Source: an uncultured Pseudomonadota bacterium
GTDB lineage: Bacteria > Myxococcota_A > UBA796 > UBA9615
Length of the DNA stretch: 40,532 nt
Assembly (NCBI GenBank): GCA_937891735.1
Contig: CALAGR010000370.1
Coordinates: forward strand, 1-40,532
Direction: 5' to 3'
Shown here in pieces: positions 7,130 to 14,083 of this stretch (within the stretch, counting starts at the first letter, position 1; each line of letters opens with the position of its first letter). Both the position numbers and the translations under genes were made by a program. A model generated the notes under the pieces. The model was not told the origin of the DNA and did not search any database. It worked only from the letters and a program-made list of their open reading frames with translations.

Positions 7130-7680
7130 TGCAGCACCCCTTGGGTCGCGCCCAGCCACTGCTCGATGCGCTCCTCGTGCGTCAACAGCCCGGCCAGGGA
7201 GACCTGCGCCTCGTTGACCCGCGCGATGTTCGCCACCCGAAGAAGCACCCGGCCGAGGACCTCGTCCGATGCGTCGTCACCGCGTCCACCGTTCATGAGC
7301 AGGAAGTCCAGCTCGTCGGTGCTCGCGATGCCCGCCGGACAGCCGCCGTTTCGACAGACATGCACCCGGGCCAGCGCCCCGTCGGTGGCGCGCTCGAGCG
7401 TCAGGAGCATCGCCCCGCGGTCGGCTGCGCGTAGATCCCGGAACGTCCAGCCCATGCCCAGCTCCGAGCCCAGGGCGTGGGGCGCGAGCAGAGCCACGGG
7501 GCCCAGGCCCGCGTCGTCGCCCAACAGCGCCGGCGGGGTGTCCTCCGGGAGGTGCTCCGCTGCCGGGGCCGCGGCCATGGGGGCCGGCCCCTCCGCACGC
7601 GCGGGGGCTGCTCCGACGAGCGGCACCGCCACTGCGGCGAGCCCGAACTGCAGCACCTTGCGTCGTTCCTGGTCGACCAT
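7126..7680 (-). CDS. Tat-exported protein of the Hxs locus, function unknown
   Basis: A 184-aa protein with a clear twin-arginine signal: QERRKVLQFG at residues 4-13, then a hydrophobic run and a likely cleavage after APARA near residue 29. The mature part is about 155 residues with no membrane segment. It contains one CRNGGCPAG cysteine pair near residue 110, which could form a disulfide or hold a metal, and a C-terminal helix with LLTHEERIEQWL. Tat export implies folding or cofactor loading in the cytoplasm before transport. The start has a good AGGAG site, 11 nt after the previous stop. I do not recognise the family. Context suggests that it carries, processes or partners the HxsA product in the periplasm (inference). 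Confidence 0.85.
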   Translation of the reverse strand: MVDQERRKVLQFGLAAVAVPLVGAAPARAEGPAPMAAAPAAEHLPEDTPPALLGDDAGLGPVALLAPHALGSELGMGWTFRDLRAADRGAMLLTLERATDGALARVHVCRNGGCPAGIASTDELDFLLMNGGRGDDASDEVLGRVLLRVANIARVNEAQVSLAGLLTHEERIEQWLGATQGVLQ

Positions 7681-7691
7681 GACGACTCCTG

Positions 7692-8852
7692 TCAGTCAGC
7701 AAAGGGATCGGGGCGCCCGATCGCGTCCACCCGGTCCTCACCGATCTGCGGCAATTCTCCGAGCGCTGGCAGCATAGCCCATGCCGGATCCTGTGCCAGG
7801 GCGCTGGAAGGCACTGCGAGAGGACGGAGGCGGGCGCGCCCTCGCTGCTCCAGGTCGGGCTGCTCGGTTCGGGAGTGGCGCCCCGCCCGGGCGCGGATGC
7901 GCTCCAACAGCGCCGGCTCCGGCTCTCGACGCAAGACCGCCCGGATCGCGGGGAGCGGATCGGCGAACACCGGCGACAGCTCCCGCTCGTCGAAGGAGCG
8001 CGCCATCGAGTACATGCCTGCGCAGATCGGGTCGAAGTCGCACGCCAGACAGGCCTGCCCCTTGCCGTGCAGGAACTCCCTTTGATGCACGAACCCCTTC
8101 TGGTCCAGGAAGCGAATGCACCGCTCCTCTTCCTTGACGATCTTGCGGGTCTCGGTGGACGCCCACGGGTATCGGGGCATGAAACAGAGCGGAACGCGCT
8201 CGGCCCGGAAGCTGCGCCCCGAGGCGTGCAGGAAGTCCATCGCCCGCTCCAGGGAGACCTGGAACTCGTAGTGACGGCCGATGCAGTCGGGGTTCTCCTC
8301 GGCGCGGTTGCCGTCGGGATCCATGTTGTTCCAGACGAAGTGCCGGATCCACGGGAAGCGGCCGCAGATCCACCGCACCGTCTCGTCGAGATGGTCGGCG
8401 TTGTACGCGCAGATCACGGTGTTGATGTCGCACGTGATCCCCATCTCGGGGACGAGCTCCAGGCACGCCACCAGGGTCTGCCACGCGTTCCGGTAGCGGG
8501 TGATGAAGTCGTGCACCTCGCGCCGACTGCTGTGCAGGCTGACGTGGATGTGTCCGAGCCCTGCATCCACGCAGCGCTGGAAGAACGCCCGGTCGGCCAG
8601 CAGCTGACCGTTGGTGATCATCCGGCTGTGCAATCCGAGCCCCGCCGCGTGCTCCAGCGCCGCAAACAGCAGCGGAGACAGGCTGGGCTCCCCCCCGGTG
8701 AGGATCACCCCGTCGAACTGCAGCTCGGCCAGACGGTCCAGCTCGCTGCGCATCTCCCGGTCCGTCAGGTCCACCCCCGTGGGCGGGTTCGAGCAGAACC
8801 GACATCCCTGGTAGCAGTCGCGGGTGAGCTGGAGGTATCCGAGGTTCGCCAT
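7692..8852 (-). CDS. Radical SAM protein with C-terminal CxxC-type cluster
   Basis: A 386-aa protein; its ATG overlaps the previous TGA (ATGA at 8849-8852). CYQGCRFC is at residues 13-20, ILTGGEPSLSPLL near 55, and the strand HVSLHSSRREVHDF near 107 is typical of the partial barrel. Near residue 300 CLACDFDPICAGMY gives a SPASM/twitch-like set of cysteines. The final 80 residues are Arg/Pro/Glu-rich without a recognisable fold. It is the third gene of the operon, upstream of the Tat gene. Reaction unknown. The short N-terminus with no leader-binding domain suggests that it may depend on a partner such as an HxsD-like protein to find its peptide. Confidence 0.88.
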   Translation of the reverse strand: MANLGYLQLTRDCYQGCRFCSNPPTGVDLTDREMRSELDRLAELQFDGVILTGGEPSLSPLLFAALEHAAGLGLHSRMITNGQLLADRAFFQRCVDAGLGHIHVSLHSSRREVHDFITRYRNAWQTLVACLELVPEMGITCDINTVICAYNADHLDETVRWICGRFPWIRHFVWNNMDPDGNRAEENPDCIGRHYEFQVSLERAMDFLHASGRSFRAERVPLCFMPRYPWASTETRKIVKEEERCIRFLDQKGFVHQREFLHGKGQACLACDFDPICAGMYSMARSFDERELSPVFADPLPAIRAVLRREPEPALLERIRARAGRHSRTEQPDLEQRGRARLRPLAVPSSALAQDPAWAMLPALGELPQIGEDRVDAIGRPDPFAD

Positions 8853-10693
8853 CAGTCCAGGACCGCCAGACGCCGCCGCTGACGCTCCTGGTCCTTCTTG
8901 CGGGCCAGCGTGGCCAGGGGGTCCTCGGGCGACTCCACCGTCGCGCCGAAGCCGGGCAGGGAGGGGGCCGGGGCCTCGGTCGGCCGACCATCCGCCATCC
9001 GCGGCCGGGGCTCGGGCCGCAGGACCCCGAGCTGGGCGGCCGCAGACTCGGCCCAGGCGCCCTGGAGCGGCTGGGCCAGCACGAACCCCCGCGCCCGCAC
9101 CATGTTGACGTGCACGCCGTCGCAGCGCGCATCGACCGCGCACCCGGCGCAGCGCGTGCTCTTGGCCCGGTAGCGCGACGTGACGTGCCATCGGGCCAGC
9201 TCGTCGATGGCGAGTCGCCCGGTGGTGCTGTCGAACACGGCGACGGGGAGCCGCAGGGGCTCCTCGACGAGCCGGGACCCCGGACAAAGACACGCCGGAA
9301 GTCCGCTGACCCGAATCGGAAGATCCAGCGCAACGAAGAACGAAGCCGGATCCTCCAGATCCGACTCCAGCGCTTCTTCCATTCGCTCCCAACTGGGCTG
9401 GCGCAGCGTGACGACATCGAGCAGCTCCCCCACCACGTCACGGTGCGCGAGCAGCCAGCCCGCGCTTTGACGTGTCAGGAGGATCTCCACCTGCCGGGTC
9501 GGTTTCTGGCCCGGGTTGCCCAGGACGATGTCCAATTCCTCGGCCCTGCTCACCTCGATCTGCACCGCGTCTGCCAGATCCGCGTCGTGCAGACCCTGCA
9601 GGTCGTCCAGGGAGATCAGCAGCGGCCCACCGACCCGCGCCGCCAGCTCCGACGCCTCCGACGCTCCCGGCAAGCGCACCGCGACGCACCCGCCCATGGC
9701 CCATCCGTCGGGGCCCGACAGACGCGGGAGCCAGTCCAGATCCCGGCCGACATCGATCACGCGGACCGCGCGCTCCCGGAGCCCCGAGATCGCGTCGTCC
9801 ATCGAGTCGCAGAACGGAGCGATGAAGCAATGCCGGCAGCGGTCTGCGTCCCGACAATCCAGCGCCGCCCCGCCGTCCAGGTAGCGACGCACCTGGTACC
9901 GGCGCCCGTTCACCTCGTCCAGCATCTTGTGGGGGTCCTGGATCAGGTCCTCCAGGCCCTCCAGCACCGGCAGCGGGAAGCGGTTCGTCCAGATCGTGAA
10001 GCCGGGGTGCCGGTTCAGCCGGAACACCTTGCGCAGCCGCTCCGCGTGCTCGACGGGGTCGTAGAAGAGCTGGTCCCGGTGCTCGAACGCGGCGGCCTGG
10101 GGGATCACCGACAGCAGATCGAACTCCTGCACCCCAAGCGAGATCGCCAGCTCGACGATCTTGTCGATGACCTCGACGTTCTGGGCGTTGATCACGACGT
10201 CCACGTTCACGATCAGCTCCCGCCGACGCACCGCCCGGACCATGCCCTTGATGAGGCGCGCGAACGAGCCTTCGTGCTGGGTCAGTCGGTCGTGCAACGC
10301 GGCGGTGTGACCGTGCAGGCTGAACGTGATCTCGCCCAGCCCCGCGGCCACCGCGGCGTCGTAGAAGCCCCGGTCCGCGAACATCCACCCGTTGGTCACC
10401 GTCTGCACCCGGCCGTAGCCCGCCGCCTTGCCGTAGGCCACCAGGTCGTGAAACCGCGGGTGCAGGGAGGCCTCGCCGCCCGAGATGATGACCTTGTCGG
10501 CCCGGAGCTCGCGACGCCCGCGGTTCAGCTCCGCGCACACGTCATCAAAGGGGAGATGCAGGTTCCGAGGCGTGTCCGAGTCCAGGCAGAACAGGCATCG
10601 GCTGTTGCAGGCCGTGACCGCGCGCACCCAGTGTTTGCGCTGGTTTGCGACCCTCTCGCGCTCCAGCATGTCCTCGATCCGGGGATGCGCCAT
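8852..10693 (-). CDS. Large radical SAM protein with two SPASM-like cysteine clusters
   Basis: A 613-aa protein with ATGA overlaps at both ends. CNSRCLFC is at residues 29-36, then IISGGEASLHPRF near 75 (GGEA instead of GGEP) and TFSLHGHTAALHDR near 127. A first cysteine cluster, CRDADRCRHCFIAPFC, lies near residue 280. The remaining 300 residues are not needed for a normal radical SAM fold. They contain strand-helix segments, CLCPGSR near 500, and a second cluster CAGCAVDARCDGVHV near 540 that resembles another SPASM end. The C-terminal half may be a degenerate second radical SAM module, as in the neighbouring gene. The last 60 residues are charged and disordered. Substrate unknown; a role in HxsA maturation is inferred from the operon. 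Confidence 0.86.
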   Translation of the reverse strand: MAHPRIEDMLERERVANQRKHWVRAVTACNSRCLFCLDSDTPRNLHLPFDDVCAELNRGRRELRADKVIISGGEASLHPRFHDLVAYGKAAGYGRVQTVTNGWMFADRGFYDAAVAAGLGEITFSLHGHTAALHDRLTQHEGSFARLIKGMVRAVRRRELIVNVDVVINAQNVEVIDKIVELAISLGVQEFDLLSVIPQAAAFEHRDQLFYDPVEHAERLRKVFRLNRHPGFTIWTNRFPLPVLEGLEDLIQDPHKMLDEVNGRRYQVRRYLDGGAALDCRDADRCRHCFIAPFCDSMDDAISGLRERAVRVIDVGRDLDWLPRLSGPDGWAMGGCVAVRLPGASEASELAARVGGPLLISLDDLQGLHDADLADAVQIEVSRAEELDIVLGNPGQKPTRQVEILLTRQSAGWLLAHRDVVGELLDVVTLRQPSWERMEEALESDLEDPASFFVALDLPIRVSGLPACLCPGSRLVEEPLRLPVAVFDSTTGRLAIDELARWHVTSRYRAKSTRCAGCAVDARCDGVHVNMVRARGFVLAQPLQGAWAESAAAQLGVLRPEPRPRMADGRPTEAPAPSLPGFGATVESPEDPLATLARKKDQERQRRRLAVLD

Positions 10694-12345
10694 CAGGCCA
10701 CCGCCTCCAGCGCGTCCACCGACCAGCCCGTGGCGATCCCCGGGCACTCCGTGGCCAGCGCGCACCGCGGCGCCTCGGGGCAGGGCTCCCAGGTCCCGAG
10801 GCGGTCGCTGCCGGACGGGGGGCTGCCCCCGAGCCCGGGTCCATCGTCGCTCCACCCGCCGGCTCCAGCCACGGACGCGTGCCGGTCCCCGCGCAGGCAC
10901 GCGGGCAGCAGGGGCTGCAAGGCGCCCCGCACGAGGCCCTCCGGAAGCCGGCCTGCGGCGTCGCAGAGCGCACGGAGCGAGCTGCCCGCCGGCGAGAGTC
11001 GGAACGCGGGGGTCCCGGGGAGCCCTGAGGGGCCCCACGCGCCGGCCCACCGCTCCAGGTCCGCCCCGTCGTGAAGGACCCCGTAGGCGTGCGCTGAGAC
11101 CCCGCGGCGCGCGAGCCGCTCCAACGCCTCCTGGGACTCCTCGAAGGCGCCCACGCGGCCCACGTGCCCGTCATGGGCGGCGGGATCCGGTCCGTAGAAG
11201 GCCCCGTGCACGGCCCCCAGCCGGCGCACCCGATGCAGGTCGTCGTCGGACCAGGCCGCCAGCGGCGACACGTCCCCGCACACCTCCACGGCGTCCACGT
11301 CCAGACGGGCGATCTCCCGGAGCAGCTCCCGGGCCGCGGGATGCCACAAGGACCCGGCGGAGGCCAGGCGGAGCACCTCGGGCCGCCGACGTGCCGCGCG
11401 CACCAGCCTCACCCGGGCGTCGCGCCGTGGTTCGGCCCGGTCGACCTGCGCGTCCGCGTCTGCGCAGGCGGCGCACGAGATCGGCGACGGCGCCTGAAGC
11501 ACGACCCGGACGACGGCAGCGGTGCGATCCGAGGCCAGCAGCTCACTCGGTCCGAACAGATCGACGTACGCCTGCGACACGCCGGAGCAGCCAGGCTCGC
11601 ACCCCGCACAGCGAACGGCGTGCTGGGGGCCCGGCGCGAGGTAGCCGAGCAGCTCGCGGGGCAGCGCGCAGGAGGGCACACCGGCGATCTCGACGGTCAG
11701 CCCCAGCCGAAGGGCGGAGCGCACGGCCTCCGTCAGCGGCCCACCGATCAGCCCCACCCGGGGCAGCAGCGCGACGCGGTCATCGGGCGGGACCTCCTCG
11801 ATACCCAGGGGCCGGAACCGCACCTCCCGCGCGCCCAGATGGGCCACCGCAGCCACGGTCTCCGCGAGCAGCGGCAGGCCCGGCCGGGTCAGCACGCAAT
11901 CGACCACCACCTGCAGGCCGACCCCGGTGCCCGCGCGAATCGCCCGCAGCGCGCGGCGGCCGTGACCCTTCGTGCCCACGACCCAGTCGTGCATCGATGA
12001 TCGCGCACCGAGGATGGGGATGCGCAGCGCGTGCAGGCCGGCCACACGCAGCGCGCGACAGGGCCCGGCGTCGCTCAGCGCGAGGCCGTCGGTCTCCAGC
12101 AAGAGGCGGGCCCCCGACGGAGTCGCGGCGGCCGCAGCCTCGACGATCTCGAGCAGATCCGGCCTCAAGGTCGGCTCTGCCCCCGCCAGGGCGACCTCCC
12201 GCAGGCCCCCGCAGGCCGCAGACGAGGCCACCAACGCCGGGATCTCGCCGACCTGGATCGGCGCGATCACGGGCGGACCCGCCAGCCGGCCGGCTCGTCG
12301 CTGGTGTCCGACCTGGAGCCGGCACACGTTCAAGATCGCGGACAT
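10693..12345 (-). CDS. Tandem degenerate radical SAM-like protein (no CxxxCxxC)
   Basis: A 550-aa protein, first gene of the operon. The N-terminus has VCRLQVGHQ where CxxxCxxC would be, so the three cluster ligands are missing. The downstream pattern is retained: ALAGAEPTLRPDLLEIVEAA near residue 55 in place of GGEP, LRIPILGARSSMHDWVVG near 110, and a SPASM-like CAGCEPGCSGVSQAY near 245. A second module follows, again with only CAAC near 300, a strand GAFYGPDPAAHDGHVG near 410 and a terminal CPEAPRCALATECPG. It appears to be two decayed radical SAM barrels in one chain, probably non-catalytic toward SAM and possibly a peptide-binding or scaffold subunit. Alternatively it could bind an unusual cluster. 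It has no ribosome-binding site; see the -10 element just upstream. Confidence 0.8.
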   Translation of the reverse strand: MSAILNVCRLQVGHQRRAGRLAGPPVIAPIQVGEIPALVASSAACGGLREVALAGAEPTLRPDLLEIVEAAAAATPSGARLLLETDGLALSDAGPCRALRVAGLHALRIPILGARSSMHDWVVGTKGHGRRALRAIRAGTGVGLQVVVDCVLTRPGLPLLAETVAAVAHLGAREVRFRPLGIEEVPPDDRVALLPRVGLIGGPLTEAVRSALRLGLTVEIAGVPSCALPRELLGYLAPGPQHAVRCAGCEPGCSGVSQAYVDLFGPSELLASDRTAAVVRVVLQAPSPISCAACADADAQVDRAEPRRDARVRLVRAARRRPEVLRLASAGSLWHPAARELLREIARLDVDAVEVCGDVSPLAAWSDDDLHRVRRLGAVHGAFYGPDPAAHDGHVGRVGAFEESQEALERLARRGVSAHAYGVLHDGADLERWAGAWGPSGLPGTPAFRLSPAGSSLRALCDAAGRLPEGLVRGALQPLLPACLRGDRHASVAGAGGWSDDGPGLGGSPPSGSDRLGTWEPCPEAPRCALATECPGIATGWSVDALEAVA

Positions 12346-12351
12346 GGCGGC

Positions 12352-12357
12352 AATATA
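12352..12357 (-). promoter_or_regulatory. -10 element (TATATT) for the Hxs operon, probably leaderless
   Basis: On the minus strand TATATT ends 6 nt before the ATG at 12345. In this very GC-rich segment it stands out. The spacing would put the transcription start at or next to the A of the ATG. No Shine-Dalgarno sequence is present (TTGCCGCC precedes the ATG), consistent with a leaderless mRNA. No good -35 hexamer is visible. Confidence 0.4.
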
Positions 12358-12372
12358 GGCGCCACCAGCGCC
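12358..12372. promoter_or_regulatory. Small inverted repeat in the divergent promoter region
   Basis: GGCGC-CACCA-GCGCC forms a 5-bp inverted repeat directly upstream of the leftward -10 element and between the two divergent genes. It could be an operator for a dimeric regulator, but the arms are short and the region is GC-rich, so chance is a real alternative. Confidence 0.2.
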
Positions 12373-12401
12373 GTCGGCGGCCCGACCGCGACCCAGGGCG
12401 G

Positions 12402-12407
12402 CATACT
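12402..12407 (+). promoter_or_regulatory. -10-like element (CATACT) for the HExxH gene, probably leaderless
   Basis: CATACT lies 5 nt before the ATG at 12413, and no Shine-Dalgarno sequence separates them. The layout mirrors that of the divergent Hxs operon. Both directions would then give leaderless or nearly leaderless transcripts from a shared 67-nt region. Confidence 0.3.
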
Positions 12408-12412
12408 GCCCC

Positions 12413-13636
12413 ATGGCTCGGGCTCCCCTCCCCAGCGGTTTCCTGGCGCTCCCCTCCCCCGAAGACCGGACTGTGTCCAAGCTGGGTCGCAAGGTGCGCC
12501 TGTTGGCCGCCCGGACGCTGCTGACGGCGCCGCTGCCCGGCCTGTCGCCCGCCATGATCCGCACGATGCGGGCCGTTCGGGGCTTCGTCACGGACGCGCT
12601 CGCCCAGTCCCCGGCCCAGACCCTGGCCGCGATCGGCAGCCCCGACGTCCTGCCGTCCCTGCTCGCTTTGGAGTCGCGGGCGCTGCCCCCCTCCACCTGC
12701 CTGCAGGCGGTCCCCCACCTGCTCGCGCGCCTGAACGATCTGGGACCGGAGGCCCCGCTGCTGTGGGAGCTCCCGGCGCGCACCCTGTCGGAGTCGGACC
12801 GAGGACCCCTGTTCGCTTTCGAGCCCCCCGCCCGGGCGCTGCTGTTCGCTCGAGGCCAGATCGAGGTCGAGCACGCCGATGGGCGCCACAGCGACCTCGC
12901 CGATCACACGGAGGCCCCGCGATCCTGGGCCCTGGGACCCGGCATCGCGCTGTGCACCGAGGACACCAACCCCCTCGCCGACCTCGAGGACCACCCGGAC
13001 AAGCAGGGCAACGCCCGCGACCTGGGGGGGCGTCCCGTCCAGGAGTGGCTCGAGGCGTTGACCGCGGCCCTGCAGATCGTCGCGCTGCTTCCCAGCTGGA
13101 CGAGGGAGCTCAGGACCGCCGGTGCGCGCCTCGTTCCGGTAGGGTTCGAGGCGGAGCGGCACCTGTCGGCGAGCTACCGGGAAGCACCCGGCCTTGTGTA
13201 TCTGACGCTGCACCCGAGCCCGCTGACCCTGGCGGAGGCCATCGTGCACGAGACCCAGCACGGCAAGCTCAATCTGCTGACCTGGCTCGACCCGGTGCTC
13301 CTCAACGGCCGCACGACGTGGACCACCTCACCGGTCCGACCCGATCTGCGTCCGCTGATGGGGGTCTTTCTTGCGGCCCACGCCTTCGTGCCTGTCGCGG
13401 CGCTGCACTGCGCCATGGAGTCCACCGGGCATCCCATCGCGGCGACGCCCGAATTCGCCCGCCGCCGCGCCGAGGTCCTCGACGGAAACACCCGCGCCCT
13501 CGCGATCCTGGAGGACCTCGCGTCCCCCACCCGGGTCGGCCGACGGGCGCTGGACGACCTGCGGTCACTGCACGCGGCGACCGGTGATCCCCACCGCGAA
13601 GGACCCTCGGATCCGGACGCGTTGCCGCCGGGTTGA
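12413..13636 (+). CDS. HExxH-type putative RiPP modification protein
   Basis: A 407-aa soluble protein, divergent from the Hxs operon. The key segment is LAEAIVHETQHGKLNLL: His279, Glu280 and His283 form the HExxH motif, followed by KLNLL and a downstream Asp (LTWLDPVL). This is the pattern of the HEXXH-motif putative peptide-modification family, which is usually found beside radical SAM peptide maturases. Fused radical SAM-HExxH proteins are reported to perform alpha-ketoglutarate-dependent beta-hydroxylation besides cyclophane formation, so hydroxylation of the HxsA core is one possibility. A metalloprotease role is less likely given the family. The first 250 residues are helical and carry a few conserved-looking Trp/Asp positions, such as ARDLGGRPVQEW. 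No signal peptide. Assignment by motif and context. Confidence 0.8.
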   Translation: MARAPLPSGFLALPSPEDRTVSKLGRKVRLLAARTLLTAPLPGLSPAMIRTMRAVRGFVTDALAQSPAQTLAAIGSPDVLPSLLALESRALPPSTCLQAVPHLLARLNDLGPEAPLLWELPARTLSESDRGPLFAFEPPARALLFARGQIEVEHADGRHSDLADHTEAPRSWALGPGIALCTEDTNPLADLEDHPDKQGNARDLGGRPVQEWLEALTAALQIVALLPSWTRELRTAGARLVPVGFEAERHLSASYREAPGLVYLTLHPSPLTLAEAIVHETQHGKLNLLTWLDPVLLNGRTTWTTSPVRPDLRPLMGVFLAAHAFVPVAALHCAMESTGHPIAATPEFARRRAEVLDGNTRALAILEDLASPTRVGRRALDDLRSLHAATGDPHREGPSDPDALPPG

Positions 13637-13658
13637 GGCCGCGTCCCAGCAGGGCGTC

Positions 13659-13688
13659 TTGACAGTGTTTCGGCCCTGTTGGTTTGAT
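13659..13688 (+). promoter_or_regulatory. Sigma-70-like promoter for the PilZ gene
   Basis: A perfect TTGACA at 13659-13664 is separated by 18 nt from TTTGAT at 13683-13688. The predicted start near 13695 leaves a short leader with GGACGGAG ahead of the ATG at 13724. It is one of the best sigma-70-type matches in the window. Confidence 0.6.
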
Positions 13689-13723
13689 GGGCCCCGCCAA
13701 CCAGGCAATGGGACGGAGCAGCC

Positions 13724-14077
13724 ATGAGCAGCGACAAGCGCGCGTCGGAACGAAAGCCACTGAGGCTCGAGCTGAACTACCGCCATGCCGAGGGGGGCAA
13801 CTTCCTCTTCGAGTACAGCTCCAACATCAGCCACGGGGGCATCTTCATCGAGACGGACCACCCGCTGCCCATCGGGGCGCTGCTGGCGATCCGGTTCTCG
13901 CCGCCCAAGGGTGGCAAGGAGCTCGAGGTGGAAGGCACCGTGACCTGGGTCAACCCGTGGCACGACAACGAGGACAACCCGAACCCCGGCATGGGGATCC
14001 GTTGGGACCTCGAAGAAGGACAGCACGACATCATCGCGTCGATCGTCAAGGCGATCGCGATCCTGCCGGACGCCTGA
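13724..14077 (+). CDS. PilZ-domain protein (myxococcal TIGR02266-type)
   Basis: A 117-aa single-domain protein. RASERKPLRLELNYRH at residues 6-21 supplies the arginine-containing N-terminal strand. SNISHGGIFIET near residue 37 is the [ND]-x-S-x-x-G core used by PilZ domains to bind cyclic di-GMP, and GMGIRWDLEEG near 92 closes the barrel. The long PilZ-like variant with GGIFI and a WV...PGMGI ending is a paralogous group abundant in myxobacteria. The first Arg pair is atypical (RKPLR instead of RxxxR in exact form), so ligand binding is not certain. It is monocistronic, with its own promoter, and converges on rimO with only 6 nt between stops. Confidence 0.88.
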   Translation: MSSDKRASERKPLRLELNYRHAEGGNFLFEYSSNISHGGIFIETDHPLPIGALLAIRFSPPKGGKELEVEGTVTWVNPWHDNEDNPNPGMGIRWDLEEGQHDIIASIVKAIAILPDA

Positions 14078-14083
14078 CCTCCC

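Noticed and set aside
4175..7777. A 1200-codon open frame on the plus strand opposite hxsB, hxsA and the HxsD-like genes
   Set aside because: It is antisense to well-supported genes, rich in Arg, Gly, His and Val with no domain pattern, and is expected from high-GC codon bias.
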